64,000 nt of DNA. Source: Gerris lacustris (lineage: Eukaryota > Arthropoda > Insecta > Hemiptera > Gerridae). Each line of letters starts with the position of its first letter. Positions within the stretch are counted from its first letter, which is position 1. The stretch lies in assembly GCA_951217055.1 (NCBI GenBank), contig OX578281.1, positions 13,486,447 to 13,550,446 on the forward strand, in the 5' to 3' direction. The position numbers and the translations under genes are program-made. The notes under the pieces are model-generated. The model searched no databases. It was not told the DNA's origin and saw only the letters and a program-made list of their open reading frames with translations. Below, in pieces: positions 10,822 to 36,700 of the stretch.

Positions 10822-11263
10822 GACTTTTATTCCAAATAAATACCCTCTTCTGAGTTTGAAATTCTAAAGAAGTCCACTATACCTCTCTACAATTTGTATA
10901 AAAGTTAAGGCCATAGTTACTCGAAGTACAGTAATACCCCGACTAACGTAAATTTGAAGATATGTAATACCTGACACTGGTGCTGAAAGTGTCTCAAGGG
11001 GATTAGGGAAACAGTCTTGTTATTGAGGTGCTCTTTTTGTTGAGGGTCGTGTTATCAAGGTTATTTTGGCTATCAGTCGTGTTATAGAGGTTAATGGGTG
11101 GGGTTTTTCAAGTCTAGACTTGTTCAAGGTCGACCCATTCCTGTATAGTGTCGTGTTATAGAGGTTGACTTCTCAAAACGACTTGTTATAGAGGTTCTGA
11201 GTTACGCTGTGAATTAGAAAAAAATCCGTGTTATAGAGGTTGATTCTTTTAACTTAACTTTTA

Positions 11264-11462
11264 TTTTTTAATTTAAATCAAATTATAATTATTATTTACA
11301 ACAGGAGATAGACAGAGAAATATAGAGGCCCGTGTTTTGAGTCCCGGCGCTGGAGTCTATTTTTCTCTGTCTATCTCTTATTGTAAATAATAATTATAAT
11401 TTGATTTAAATTAAAATTTAAACTTTCCGTAGTATGAATACTACCAAAAACTTAAAAATGAA
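11264..11462. mobile_element. Foldback copy of tRNA-headed SINE (family S2)
   Basis: The right part reads GGCCCGTGTTTTGAGTCCCGGCGCTGGAG, then the S2 tail to ACTACCAAAAACTTAAAA (positions in the full copy at 11628-11815). The left part is the same tail in inverse orientation, starting at AATTTAAATCAAATTATAAT. The left end is shorter than the right one. No clear target duplication was seen here. Confidence 0.8.
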
Positions 11463-11627
11463 TTTCTAATTGATTGTAAAAGGTACAGGTACCAATCGGA
11501 TACTTTATAATTAAAAGCGATATTTCTCGAGCTAGTTCCATTGTCGTAAATGTCGACTCCTAGATTTGTGGAAAATTGAAAGCTTAATTTGGGACTGGGT
11601 ATCGTTATTGACAGAGGAAATTATTCT

Positions 11628-11815
11628 TCAGTGTAGCTCAGTTGGTAAGAGCGCTATACTGGGAATATAGAGCCCCGTGGTTCAAGTCCCGGCGCTGGAG
11701 TCTATTTTTCCCTGTCTATCTCCCGTTTTAAATAATAATTATAATTTGATTTAAATTAAAATTTAAACTTTCCGTAGTATGAATACTACCAAAAACTTAA
11801 AAATGAATTTTTAAC
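11628..11815 (+). mobile_element. Full-length tRNA-headed SINE (family S2)
   Basis: The head folds as a tRNA-like cloverleaf: acceptor TTCAGTG/CGCTGGA with wobbles, D arm GCTC-AGTTGGTAA-GAGC, anticodon arm CTATA-CTGGGAA-TATAG and a TTCAAGT T-loop. The T stem has two mismatches, so it is tRNA-derived rather than a functional tRNA gene. The A box TAGCTCAGTTGGTAAGAGC and B box GGTTCAAGTCC provide the internal RNA polymerase III promoter. The body then runs TCTATTTTTCCCTGTCTATC, AATAATTATAATTTGATTTA and GTAGTATGAATACTAC, ending ACCAAAAACTTAAAA. This is the only copy in the window that is not a foldback. Confidence 0.8.
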
Positions 11816-12321
11816 TTTTATTGTATTTATCGTTTTCTAAAGGGTTTTGTATACCTTAGTATTATTTTGTTTCTTTAAAGTTTACTTAGTATGTACTTAC
11901 ATATATAATTTTTTTTTTTTTAAAAGCTTTTCCCAAAAAAAAGTTATCACTTACCAAATAAGTTATTAGTTACTACATTTTTCCTTTAGTAACAAGTTGC
12001 CAGTATTTATCTAAGTGCATTCCTCGACTTACATATTTTTTAACTTACAGTATACTTTGCGATCCCACCTATTATATAAGTCAGAGGGTATTACTGTATA
12101 ATAAGGAAATATATTCCTTTTTTTTAAAAAAACTTTTGTTCTGAAAATATTTGTACTTTTTATCTTACGGGAACTTATGTTTTACTAGATCAGGATTGAA
12201 AAACAAGAAACATTGTCACTCTATTAACATTCAATGATAAAAATTACACCCTTTAGCACACCTTTTTGAGATGGTGAATATTAAATATTTATACTTATGG
12301 GATATTTAATTTTTTTTTATA

Positions 12322-12640
12322 ATAAGAGGGCCGTGTTAGCGAGATGCTGTCAAATGAAACACAGTGAGAAAGTTTATGCTAACTTTTCGCTAAATGTATT
12401 AGCATCATCAGAGCAAGAAACAAAGTATAAAATAAAAATAATACAAAAAGGTCATGGTTGACTCTACGACTACCTCTAAAATTACTTTATAACATCAACC
12501 TTTTTGTATTATTTTTATTTAATACTTTGTTTTCTTGCTCTGATGATGGTAATAAATTGAGCAAAACGTTAGCATAAACTTTCTCACTATGTTTTATTTG
12601 ACAACATTCACTAACATACCCTCTCATTATACTTGAACTG
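12322..12640. repeat. Inverted pair with hammerhead-like motif, pair 3
   Basis: Arms of about 130 bp begin at AAGAGGGCCGTGTTAGCGAG on the left and end at CACTAACATACCCTCTC on the right. In the left arm, on the minus strand, CTGATGA (12411-12405) is followed by T, a GCTAA/TTAGC hairpin and GAAA (12388-12385). The right arm has CTGATGA at 12540-12546 with a partly decayed hairpin and AAAA in place of GAAA. Flanking TTAGCATAAACTTTCTCAC is shared by both. Confidence 0.85.
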
Positions 12641-12659
12641 TTACGAGAACCACCTCAAT

Positions 12660-13010
12660 TAATTTTTTTATAATTACAAAAATGTTCTCTGAAAATGATG
12701 GGAATTCACTTATAGCAACTTGATTTCAATTAACCGCATATTATTATTTTATAACTTGGAGAAATAACAGGAAAACAATTACATTTTCAGTTTTGTTTAA
12801 ATTTCCATAAGTTGAGATATATTTTCATTTTATGATGGTAATTTTAATAATATAAAGGTTGGTTCCTCTTTATCATATTAACGTAATATTGTCAGCGTTT
12901 AAGACTCAGAGTAAAAAAGTAAAAGACATCTTTGATCAACAAACAAATCTTTAAATTTTTATGAAGTAGAGGAACTATTTTTAAATAATAATCAAAGATT
13001 TTGGAACAAA
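12660..13010. other. AT-rich gene-free stretch
   Basis: No exon, RNA gene or repeat border recognised between the foldbacks. Confidence 0.35.
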
Positions 13011-13545
13011 AATGAAGATTCTCTTATCTCATGCAGCTATATTTTGACTATTCGAGCCATTTTCAAGCACCTACAACAAATAAAATGTAATCAAACACTT
13101 GTTTGTACACTTGAACATTATTGTTAGATTAATATAAATTTTGTAAAAAACAGTTCATACCCTTAACAGATTTCTTAATATTTCTGGTTACCATAAAAAA
13201 ATCGTCATAATTTATGCATAAAAAAAAAAAAATTTAAGGAGTACAATGTAAGTATTAAAGGCAACATACTCAATCAATATGAATATTTGTGTAGCATGGT
13301 TTTATTCAAATTTTAATTATCAGTTGTAATTTAACTTTATGACTAGAGTGGTTAGTAAAAAGTAACACAGCAACATTGTTACCACAATTTTAAAACAAGT
13401 TTTGTAATTGTGTTCTAGGTGGGAATTTGGGTTTGGCCTTTATATTTTATGTTAAGTGTCTTTAAAAGCACTTAAAAATATTTTTTTATAAATAAATTAT
13501 GACTATTTCTAATATTAACCAAAAAAATTTAAAATCTCTGTAAAA

Positions 13546-14318
13546 GACTTTCGGTACTGAGGCAGGAAAGGAAAGTAACACTCTACAGACTGGGTGGTTT
13601 TTTCAGACTGCCCTCCCTAAGCCTGAGTCATTTCAACCTCCACACAAAACTATCACTAAGAAAAATTGTAACACTAGTGACACTTAGTGAGCATATTACA
13701 AACCATCGTACATCAATCTAGTTTCAATAGATAGCATTAGGAGTCACATGCAACGTTTAGTAAGGCTGCCATTTGTTAATACAGTAGAACCTTGATAAGA
13801 AGTGTCTCAAGGGGATTAGGGAAACAATCTTGTTATCGCGGTGCTCTTTTTGTTGAGGGTCGTGTTATCAAGGTTATTTTAGCTATCAGTCCTGTTATCG
13901 AGGTTCGAGGGCGGGGTTTTCAAGTCTAGACTTGTTCAAGGTTGACCCATTCCTGTATAGAGTCGCGTTATAAAGGTTGACTTCTCAAAACGACTTGTTA
14001 TAGAGGTTCTGAATTACAATGTGAATTAGAAAAAATCCGTGTTATTGACGTTATTTGGATAATAATAGTCGTATTATAGAGGTTAATTTAACATTATGTG
14101 TTATGGCAATCTCAAGGGGATTTGAAAATTGCACTTGTAATTGAGGTTACTGTGTTATTGAGGGCCGTGTAAGCGAGGTTCTACTGTATAATAAAAAAAC
14201 TCCAAACGTCCATAGACCTAAGTAGGCGGTGGGATGCACTTTTTTGTTTCCGTCCATAGACATCAACAGTCTAATTAAGATACTTAATAATTACGCCCAA
14301 GAATGTATACAGAAAGGG
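13546..14318. mobile_element. PiggyBac-like MITE, copy 1 (interrupted)
   Basis: Starts GACTTTCGGTACTGAGGCAG and ends CAGAAAGGG followed by TTAA at 14319-14322, the target site expected for piggyBac-type insertion. The interior matches copy 2 at 17531-18332: CAGACTG...GAGTCATTTCAACC, CACACAAAACTATC, GGAGTCACATGCAACGTTTA, and CGTCCATAGAC near the end. It is interrupted at a TA by the 13782-14186 element; copy 2 shows the uninterrupted site. Confidence 0.7.
13782..14186. mobile_element. Pogo-like MITE with subterminal repeat units
   Basis: TA, CAGTAGAACCTTGATAAGAA at the left and GCGAGGTTCTACTG, TA at the right define a 405-bp element. Between the ends, seven or eight variants of CGTGTTATAGAGGTT occur at irregular spacing. 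These resemble the terminal GCGAGGTTCTACTG sequence and could be extra transposase-binding sites. Part of the element is also present inside 10929-12096. Confidence 0.85.
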
Positions 14319-14512
14319 TTAAGGGTAAGAACTATTTTTTCTAAAATTAATGTTAATCAATCAAATGTTCAGGTGTACAAATAAGTGTTCAATTACATTG
14401 TATAGGTTTTAGGTGCTTGAAAATGACTCAAATAGAGTTAAAATATAGCAGAAGAGATGAGAGAATTTCCCTTTTTTATATCCCAAAAGACCCTTAATCT
14501 TCTATTTTAATC

Positions 14513-14715
14513 GAAATTCAATTTTTAAGTTTTTGGTAGTTTTCATACTACGGAAAGTTAAATTTTAATTTAAATCAAATTATAATTATTATTAACTACG
14601 GGAAACAGACAGTGAAAAATACACTCCAGCGCCGGGATCCAGAGCGCGGCGCTGGAGTGTATTTTTCACTGTCTGTTTCCCGTAGTTAATAATAATTATA
14701 ATTTGATTTAAATTA
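14513..14715. mobile_element. Foldback S2 SINE with 11-bp target duplication
   Basis: CTATTTTAATC occurs at 14502-14512 and again at 14716-14726 and frames the element. The two arms meet at a short spacer around CGGGATCCAGAGCGCGGC and match almost base for base: TACACTCCAGCGCC outward to AATAATTATAATTTGATTTA. Most of the tRNA-like head has been lost; only the acceptor-side sequence CGCTGGAG remains in both arms. Confidence 0.9.
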
Positions 14716-15480
14716 CTATTTTAATCAATTTTAGGGATCACCATTAATCTACAATGGAATTTTTTTTTTTTTTTTTTTTTTTTTAATTACAAGAGATGTG
14801 AGATTGCCTCCTGTCTTTCAATCCTTGATTATTTTTAGAAGGTTTAAGTGAATATTTCAAAAAGGCCCTTAGAAAATAAATTAATTATAATGAAATGAGA
14901 TTATCTGGAGCCACCACAAAAATAATTGAAAAAAATTAAAAAATAATAAGATCATACTTTTCAATAAACGTGTAGAAATAAGAATCTCTTACCGAAGTAA
15001 GCAAGAGTTAGTTAACACTAAGGCATCATCCACACAATTTAAATTCTAAACGAAGGCAAGTTATTTGAAACACATTTGATTATACGTTTTTATTTTTGTT
15101 ATCAAATGTAAATCTTTTTTTAAGTCGATAAAATAAAATGAATGTCATAAAATATGGGAATTGCCAAAATATTAGTTAAATATTTGTTTTAAAATTTCAG
15201 TTCTTTACGTTATTATTGAGACAATACCAATTATAATACTAAATTTCATTAAAAATTTAATCCTATCTTTTGTACAAAACAAAAAAAGAAAAAAAAATAT
15301 ACATTAATATATTACAGTAAAAAATAATAATTTTTCTAGATTATCAAAAAAGAAAAGAAAAAAAAAACGTTTTCAATGTCAGCCTTGTGAACCCTCGATA
15401 TTAAAAATAACATTATATGCGATTTTTAATAGCAAATGTTTGAAGGGTAAAAAAAAATTAAAAAAACAAAAAAAACGGAG
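14716..15480. other. Gene-free region 3' of the DCAF12 gene
   Basis: Mostly AT-rich with a T-run at 14761-14784. On the minus strand AATAAA at 15094-15089 lies about 395 bp after the DCAF12 stop codon and could be its polyadenylation signal, but other A-rich candidates exist. Confidence 0.35.
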
Positions 15481-15487
15481 GTGAAAT

Positions 15488-29945
<14,458 letters not shown>

Positions 29946-30652
29946 AAATTTATTAATAAGTTAATATAAAAATCTACAAAAGCCGAAGAAAAACTAAAAA
30001 GTTAGGGAGAGGAAATGAATTAATGAGGGGGGGTCAAGACACTTTCCCGTTCCCTTCACGTATATTAAAGTATTCCATGTTTGAAACAAATAATCGACAC
30101 CAATAATAAACAAACGAACACAAACACTTGATTGAAGAACTTTTCGATCGACGAAACTATTCAATGAATGTGAAATATAAACAATTAATCACAATAAATA
30201 CGTTCACAAATGGAAATTAGAAAAACGCCATCTTGTTTGTATTTTGTATTGAATTCCTGTCCCAGGCTAACCAACATTCAAATAAATTACAAAAATAAAT
30301 CATCTGTTCAAAAAAATAACCATAGTTAGTTATACTGCGTTAACAATACATATAAATTTTGTTTTGCAAACAATAATCACATTCGTGAGTTCTAAATTAT
30401 TTGTTTAGTAAATTAAATAATTAAAAATCAATAAAGTTTTAGTCCAAAAGGGAGGAAATTTAAAAAAGATGACGAAGACGTTTAAGACATAGATATCTTA
30501 CATTTACGGAATCTATATTTGTTATTTTTAATGTTTCAAGTCATTAGTTTGAATGTATCCACTGGTTCGTGTATTGAACAAAAATTATTTATTTTTATTG
30601 ATGTTTTTTGGTAATTTGATTTAATTTCTATTGTTATCTACTGTTGAGTAAA
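29946..30652. promoter_or_regulatory. Shared divergent promoter region of DCAF12 and UBL7
   Basis: The two ATG codons are 707 bp apart and face away from each other. The interval holds both 5' UTRs and the promoters. No TATA box is clear; GAGGGGGGGTCAAGACACTT at 30026 is the only GC-rich patch. No transposon is recognised here, in contrast with nearly all other intergenic and intronic DNA in the window, which suggests selection against insertion. Confidence 0.6.
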
Positions 30653-30797
30653 ATGGCATCTACTCTATTATTGGGCGTTAGATTATCAGCTTCTAATTTC
30701 CAAAAAATTAAGATTGAAAATGTTGATTTCGATAAAAAGATAGAAGAGTTTAAGAACGACGTATCAGCGAAGGCAAATATCCCTAAGGAGAGTCTAG
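30653..30797 (+). CDS. UBL7: UBL7 coding exon 1
   Basis: Residues 1-48 plus the first base of codon 49; donor CTAG|GTATGA. First half of the ubiquitin-like fold. Confidence 0.94.
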
Positions 30798-33700
30798 GTA
30801 TGAATTATGAATAACTTATAATTGTTTATTATGATACAAAAAATTTGGTGTATTTATAAGCTTTCCTGGTCCTCGATGTCCCCTTTATTATTTTTGGAAT
30901 TGCTCGTTATGTCTTAAGTATTTTACGAACAATAAATTGCCAAATCTTTTATTTGGGGTGTTTAATACACGTCTTAAATGTATTTTAAAACTTTTGTTTA
31001 ATGGTTATTGATATGTGGTTTTTCTACTCTATGACACTGTTCACATTTTCACCGGCTAGTAGGGTATACATGAGTTTTGATTATACGTTAACCAGTGATG
31101 TCCTTTTGTCTAAGAATTTACGTGACAAATTTCTCCACCCCCTCTACAATGGAGCTAAAGTTGTTGGTAGTGTTGCTATTATTATTATACAACTAATGAA
31201 CGTTTTCAGAGCAAGATCTGTTGAGTATAGATATTTAACGTTCTGCATAATTGCAATTGTTATGAAACCTGATAAGAATGTACTTAGTTTTTACAGAGGT
31301 AATAATTCATTTTTTCCCAACATTTTTGGTGTTCCACTAGGATAACAACTGAAACTGCATCCTACTACCTAAATATAATTGTACTCTTTTTACTTTAGTA
31401 CCCCCTTGAAAGTGGTACCAAAGTAAAATTGGTGACATGAGGCAAAATTTTACCTTCTAAGACAGGGATATTTAGTCCAAAGGAATACCATATTTCTATT
31501 TTTAAGTGATAATATTCCTTAAGGCCCAGGAGATAGCATGCAAAAAAGTGTCTGACTAACATCAAAATAAAATTTTGTGTTTAAGTTAATTTTTTGGTGC
31601 CTTTTAAGAATATGTGATCGGCTAAGTTCATCGACGGGACATAGCTTGGCAATGGGCATTTAGTAGAGAGAGGCCATGTCCCGCCCATTTTGGTGGACAA
31701 TGTGATTTCCATGGTCCTTAGTGCAGAATTAGTTAATATAGTTAGTAGACCCTAAATCAAGTTGATGATAGTTTGTAACTTGATAGGTGACCATTTTGAT
31801 TTGGAGTAATATTTGAATAACTAACGTATCAAGTGAAAAACTAGTTCCTATTGCCTAGCTATGTCCTGCTGATGAACTTAGCCGACGACATATTCTTAAA
31901 AGGCACCAAATATTAACTTATACACAACATTTAAGCCTGATTTTTTACATATAATTCTTTGCATGGTATCTCCTCGACTAATACTGGAGTCTTATTTATA
32001 TTAGGTTTTAACAATAAAAATATATTTTTCACACTTAAATTTTTTGCTTTTCTTTTAGCTCGGTTTATCCAATTTTTTTTTGTGTTCTGACCATACTTTA
32101 GACTTGTAGGTAACAGATATGAGGGGTTCTACTGTACTTACTTTTTTCCTCTTCAAAATTAATGCAATAAAGCACTCATAATCCTTTTAGTTTTCGAGGT
32201 TGTAAATAACAACTTTTTCCTCTGATTTGAATAGTTTTTTGTTAAAAAATTGTTTCTTTTTATTTTTACATTCTAAGAGCGTCAGACACTTTATTATTGC
32301 GATTGTTAAAACATAAAATAATATCACTTAGTCTATTTTTTTTTTTGGTCTAAGGATCATCACTATTTTGTATATAGATGTGTAAATATCCCTTTTTCTT
32401 AATATTGACTGTACTTTTTTACTTTAGCTCCCCCCTATATCCCTTTGTGTTAATAGTTATTTTGACAAAGGAACATTTATAGAATAGCATATATTCCTTA
32501 GTCAAAATTACTATTAAGACAAAGGGATATTTATTCCAATGTACCTTGGGACAAAGGAATATCACACTTGTGTCTATAATTGTGATCATATCCCTTAGTC
32601 CAATCAACTATTAAGATAAATAAATATTAAATATAAAACTGCCCCAGTAGTCGCAATGTCTTGGGGAGACAAGCACACAAACCTTTGAGACTTTTGTAGG
32701 GCAGACTATTGTTTAGAACCAAGGGGGGGGGGGTGCTAAAGTAAAAAAGTGCCAAATTGACCTTATCACCAGACATTCTTGGAATGTTAAAAGAAACAAG
32801 TAAAAAAAAACAAAAATAAAAGATTAATAAGATTAACCACAAAACTATGATATCACAAAACAATTATTGATAATGGTGATTAGCTATCAGGTTGCACAAC
32901 ACCATTTTTTTTTTTTTTTTTTATTACAGTAGAGTCTCAATTACCTGCACTAACTCGAATTACTAATAAACTCGGATTATTGGAAATGTATGAAGAATGT
33001 GAATTTTGAATTATACTTTTTAACTATTTATTGAAAATAATAATACTTTTATTAATATTTTATTTTCATTGGGTTTTAAAATAATTTAATCCTTTTCTGT
33101 TTCCAATCACCCACTGTTACATTCCTAACTCCCGTGCAATTCAGGTGAAAATTGCATGCCTGGAAGTCACTTTAGTTATCATACACAGTTATCATGATTT
33201 TCATGGAAACACGTATTAAAAGGTTAGTAACATATACTTGATAGTATATGTACTCCTCTGAGTCCAGGAGCCAAAGATTTGGCCACAATTGCTTCTCTGT
33301 AGGAAACCGTGTGTAAAAACTATGTTTGAGTTTTTCTATTTTCCTAAAGCTTGAAAACCCGTCAAACGATCGGCCTTAGATGGACACGGACACCCATCAA
33401 TGCAGACACTTAAACAGGACTGCCATATTTTGTAATTTTCAAAGAACTTGAACTAAATTAAAAATATTCGGCCTCTTGTAGTCTTACGGAGGAATTGTTC
33501 AATAATAGATTATTCATCAATAAATCATAGAAAAAGGAGCTGTTCAATAATAGATTTTTCATCAATAAATTGTACAAAATGACCACTTGTAGTTTATTAT
33601 TTTTTATTCTGGATCCCGCTGCACACCTGGTCAGCCTTGAGGCACACCAGTGTGCCGCGGCCTATAGTTTAGGAAACCCTGGTTTACACAGTCCAAGTAT

Positions 33701-36700
33701 ACTTGGTCCATGTAGCGGAACTTTGATGCACTATAAAGTAGAGGTTGAGATAGATTGTGTGACATTTTTTTCCCTCTAGAACTCTCCGTCAAAGTCTACC
33801 AAAAAATTGGGGCTCCCCCAACTCAACTTGGATGTCCAAGATAACTTTGGTACCTTGTTTACATAATCCAAGTTGCATCAAAGTAGAGTCAAAGCTGCCT
33901 TGGTCCAAGTATACTTTGACCATGTGAACACGGCTTTAAACAACATGTCTAAAAGGTTAAACTACTCAAGAATTGAACACTACAAGAAATATTTGGCCAA
34001 TTTGATTAATTTTCTATAGTTACTTAAAAACTACGTGAAACTACCATTATAGTATTCAAATATTTTTTTAGAACAAATTAGATAACTTTTTAAATCAATG
34101 ATTTTTTAAGCATATTATATGTAGTTTATAAAAAAATTTTTGCATTTAATTTATTTCAGAATTAGTATTTTGTGGAAATATTCTTGACGATGATGCTACG
34201 CTGAATTCCAGTGGTTTAAAGCCTGGTGTTATGGTCCATGTCCTCAAGAAGAAGGCCAAAGGTTAGTTTATATTTAGTTGTAAATTAGGCTATCTATATT
34301 TAAACATCTGAATCACACTTCTGTGTCATTGTTTTTTATTTTTGAATTTTGTTTTGTTTTTATAAAGAAATATGTATAATTTACTTATTTATGGCTTATG
34401 GCACTTCCTTTGTAAACAAAAACAACTTTAAATTATAATATTTGGCATCATGTGGCTCTTTTGAAAAGTAAGCTTAGATATTTCTCTGTGCATAAATAAA
34501 TAATAAAATAGACATAAATATTAAAAAAAAAAAAATCTTAGTAAACAGTATTCAAATAACTTATTGTAAATTAATGGGCACTTCTTTAGACTGTTACTCC
34601 CCTTATAAGAAACAAAAACAAAAGGGAGTAACAATCTAAAGAAGGTGAACAGAATGTTCTTCTTTAGGCTGCACTTCCCTTATACGAACAGAAGTGAGAT
34701 ATCGCTTTGTCCCTTAGTACATTGAGCTGAACATCCCTTTGTCTTAATACTTTTAGATAAAGGAATGTGTAAATAATTATTTTCATTTACATTCTAAAAA
34801 AACATAGGGGAGTACCAATCTAAAGAAGTACCAATTGATCTAATAACTTATCAATATCTTTTCTTGTTTTTTAATAAGATAACTAGTAGTAGTAGTAGTA
34901 GTCTAGTACTTTCTACTAGGACGGGTAGTACGAACCACTTGTTCGAACCTTGCAATTAGGCCATCACTTAGGCCCTTTTTACGCCCCGCGGTAGAGAGTT
35001 CCAGCCACTTCACACTTCATACCTCTGTACATAGTACCGCCAAAGCGAGTATGATGTGATCAATAGTGAGCCATATAAATCAGAGTGTCACGGCGAGGAA
35101 TCGAACCCCGTCTCGTTCCACTCGAGATTTAGTGATGGCCGAGCAGACGTGGTTTAACTCACACGGCTACGCTAGCTCACTAATAAGATAACTAACTTTT
35201 AACTCTATTTAGAATAAGTATGTGTTCAATACAATGCAGACAGACTTACTTAACAGTGCATACTTTTTATGCTTTGCCTTCCATCCTTATAGCAATATAC
35301 TTCAACTTTTTAAATAGGAAAGCTTACTTCATTTATCTTTCTGATAGCAAATTTAATAGATCTCTGTATTGCTGAGTGGTATGCTCAGTCTGAAACCACT
35401 GTTTAACCACTGCTTGAATTTTGTGGTTTGATTCCACAAAGGATGACATAGATCATACTGTCGGTAATTTTACCAAAACAACAACTCTGCAAATTACTCA
35501 TAAGTTGAGATCGCTGCCTTTTTAAAGTTTAATTTAAAAAAAAATTATATGTTAATTTATTAACTACGAGAAAATTCTATAAAACAAATATTTTTTCATA
35601 TAGTTATCAGTGATAATTTTTGGTCATGTCTTACTGAGAAAGGCAGCAATCTCAACTTTATGTATTTTGTAGAAAAAACCAATTAAGTATCTCATTTTTA
35701 AATGATGTAATATGGTAGAAAAATGTTGTTTATGTAATATCCTATTGTATTTGATTGTGAAAACAACAAAATTGTTTATTGGATTTTCTTCTTAAATGTA
35801 TTGAATTTATTTTTATTTATTATTTTTTTGTTTAGTTTTATTGATTGTTTGTTTCAGAATCTCCAAGGCCAGCGCAGCAAATGTCAGAATTAGACATCCA
35901 AGCTTTAGTTGTAGCATTTAGAACATTAACTTTAAATCCTTCATATAAGAATGCTCTTCAGGTAAATTCATTTTTGATTGATTAAATCATATATTAATAG
36001 AGTAAGTAAATAATTGTCTTTAAAACTTCAATACCATCTTTCATTGTCATAACTCTAAGAGAACAATAATTGTATTATTATTTATTATAGGGCCACTTGC
36101 ATCTTCAAATTTGCTGTTTTTGAGATATATGTCAAAGGTTGAGTAGACCCCTCATCCTATGTCCCCTTCTATTATTGACTACCTTCTTTCTGTAAATCAC
36201 ATATTTCATATTTTAAATGTGTCTAGCCTATTTTGTTTCATTTTCACATTTAAATTTCATGATTTAGTAGCCTGAGTAGGAAACTTTAAACTAGTGAAAC
36301 TTGATGAAAAACACTTCTTGATGAAAGTTGTTATCTTGTTTAATTCATCAAGATTTTTCTGTAGTCAACCTTTTGCACATTTTCAATTCTCTAGAGTATT
36401 CTGTATCAAGCTTGGTTAGCAGTGTGAAAACTTTAGAGACAATCTACCAAAAACAGCATGCTAATTTACGAGGGTTGGTCAATAAGTAAGGTCTCTAACA
36501 CTCTAGCTTAAGCTAAGAATGTTGGACCATAGAGGTGGAAATACTGCCGTGACCTGTCATCCCTTTCTTTAAAACGAACCATCGCTGAATCCTCTAAACC
36601 TTTTAGTTTGCCAACTAAAGCTGTTTGAAATGGATCTCCCAATTTCCTTCCCTGTCAAGTGCGGCCTCCTCAAAGTCATACGGTTTCTTACAGCAAAAGA

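Larger units (their letters stand above)
10929..12096. mobile_element. Pogo-like element with TA target site, containing nested SINEs
   Basis: TA then CAGTAATACCCCGACTAACG at 10929 faces GTCAGAGGGTATTACTG then TA at the right end, giving terminal inverted repeats that begin CAGTAATACCC. The CAGT start and TA duplication are pogo/Tigger features. The interior holds a block at 10985-11250 shared with the MITE at 13782-14186 (GTGTCTCAAGGGGATTAGGG and several CGTGTTATAGAGGTT units), followed by two insertions of a tRNA-headed SINE. No transposase remnant is visible. Confidence 0.7.
13014..14472. repeat. Inverted pair with hammerhead-like motif, pair 4, split by insertions
   Basis: The left arm (13014-13168) and right arm (14322-14472) are inverse copies sharing TTAAGGGTA, TGTTCAGTGTACAAA-like segments and GGTGCTTGAAAATGRCTC. 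The motif here is CTTGAAAATG, hairpin, AAAATATAGC, a variant of the CTGAAGATG...GAAAC pattern. The interior is mostly the piggyBac-like element at 13546-14318, itself carrying a pogo-like MITE. Confidence 0.75.

Noticed and set aside
11628..11701. Functional tRNA gene
   Set aside because: Cloverleaf is good in two arms, but the T stem has two mismatches and the sequence continues into a SINE body found in other copies.
31001..31345. 114-residue plus-strand frame in UBL7 intron 1
   Set aside because: Hydrophobic and low in complexity, no family resemblance, wholly within an intron of the same strand; most likely chance.
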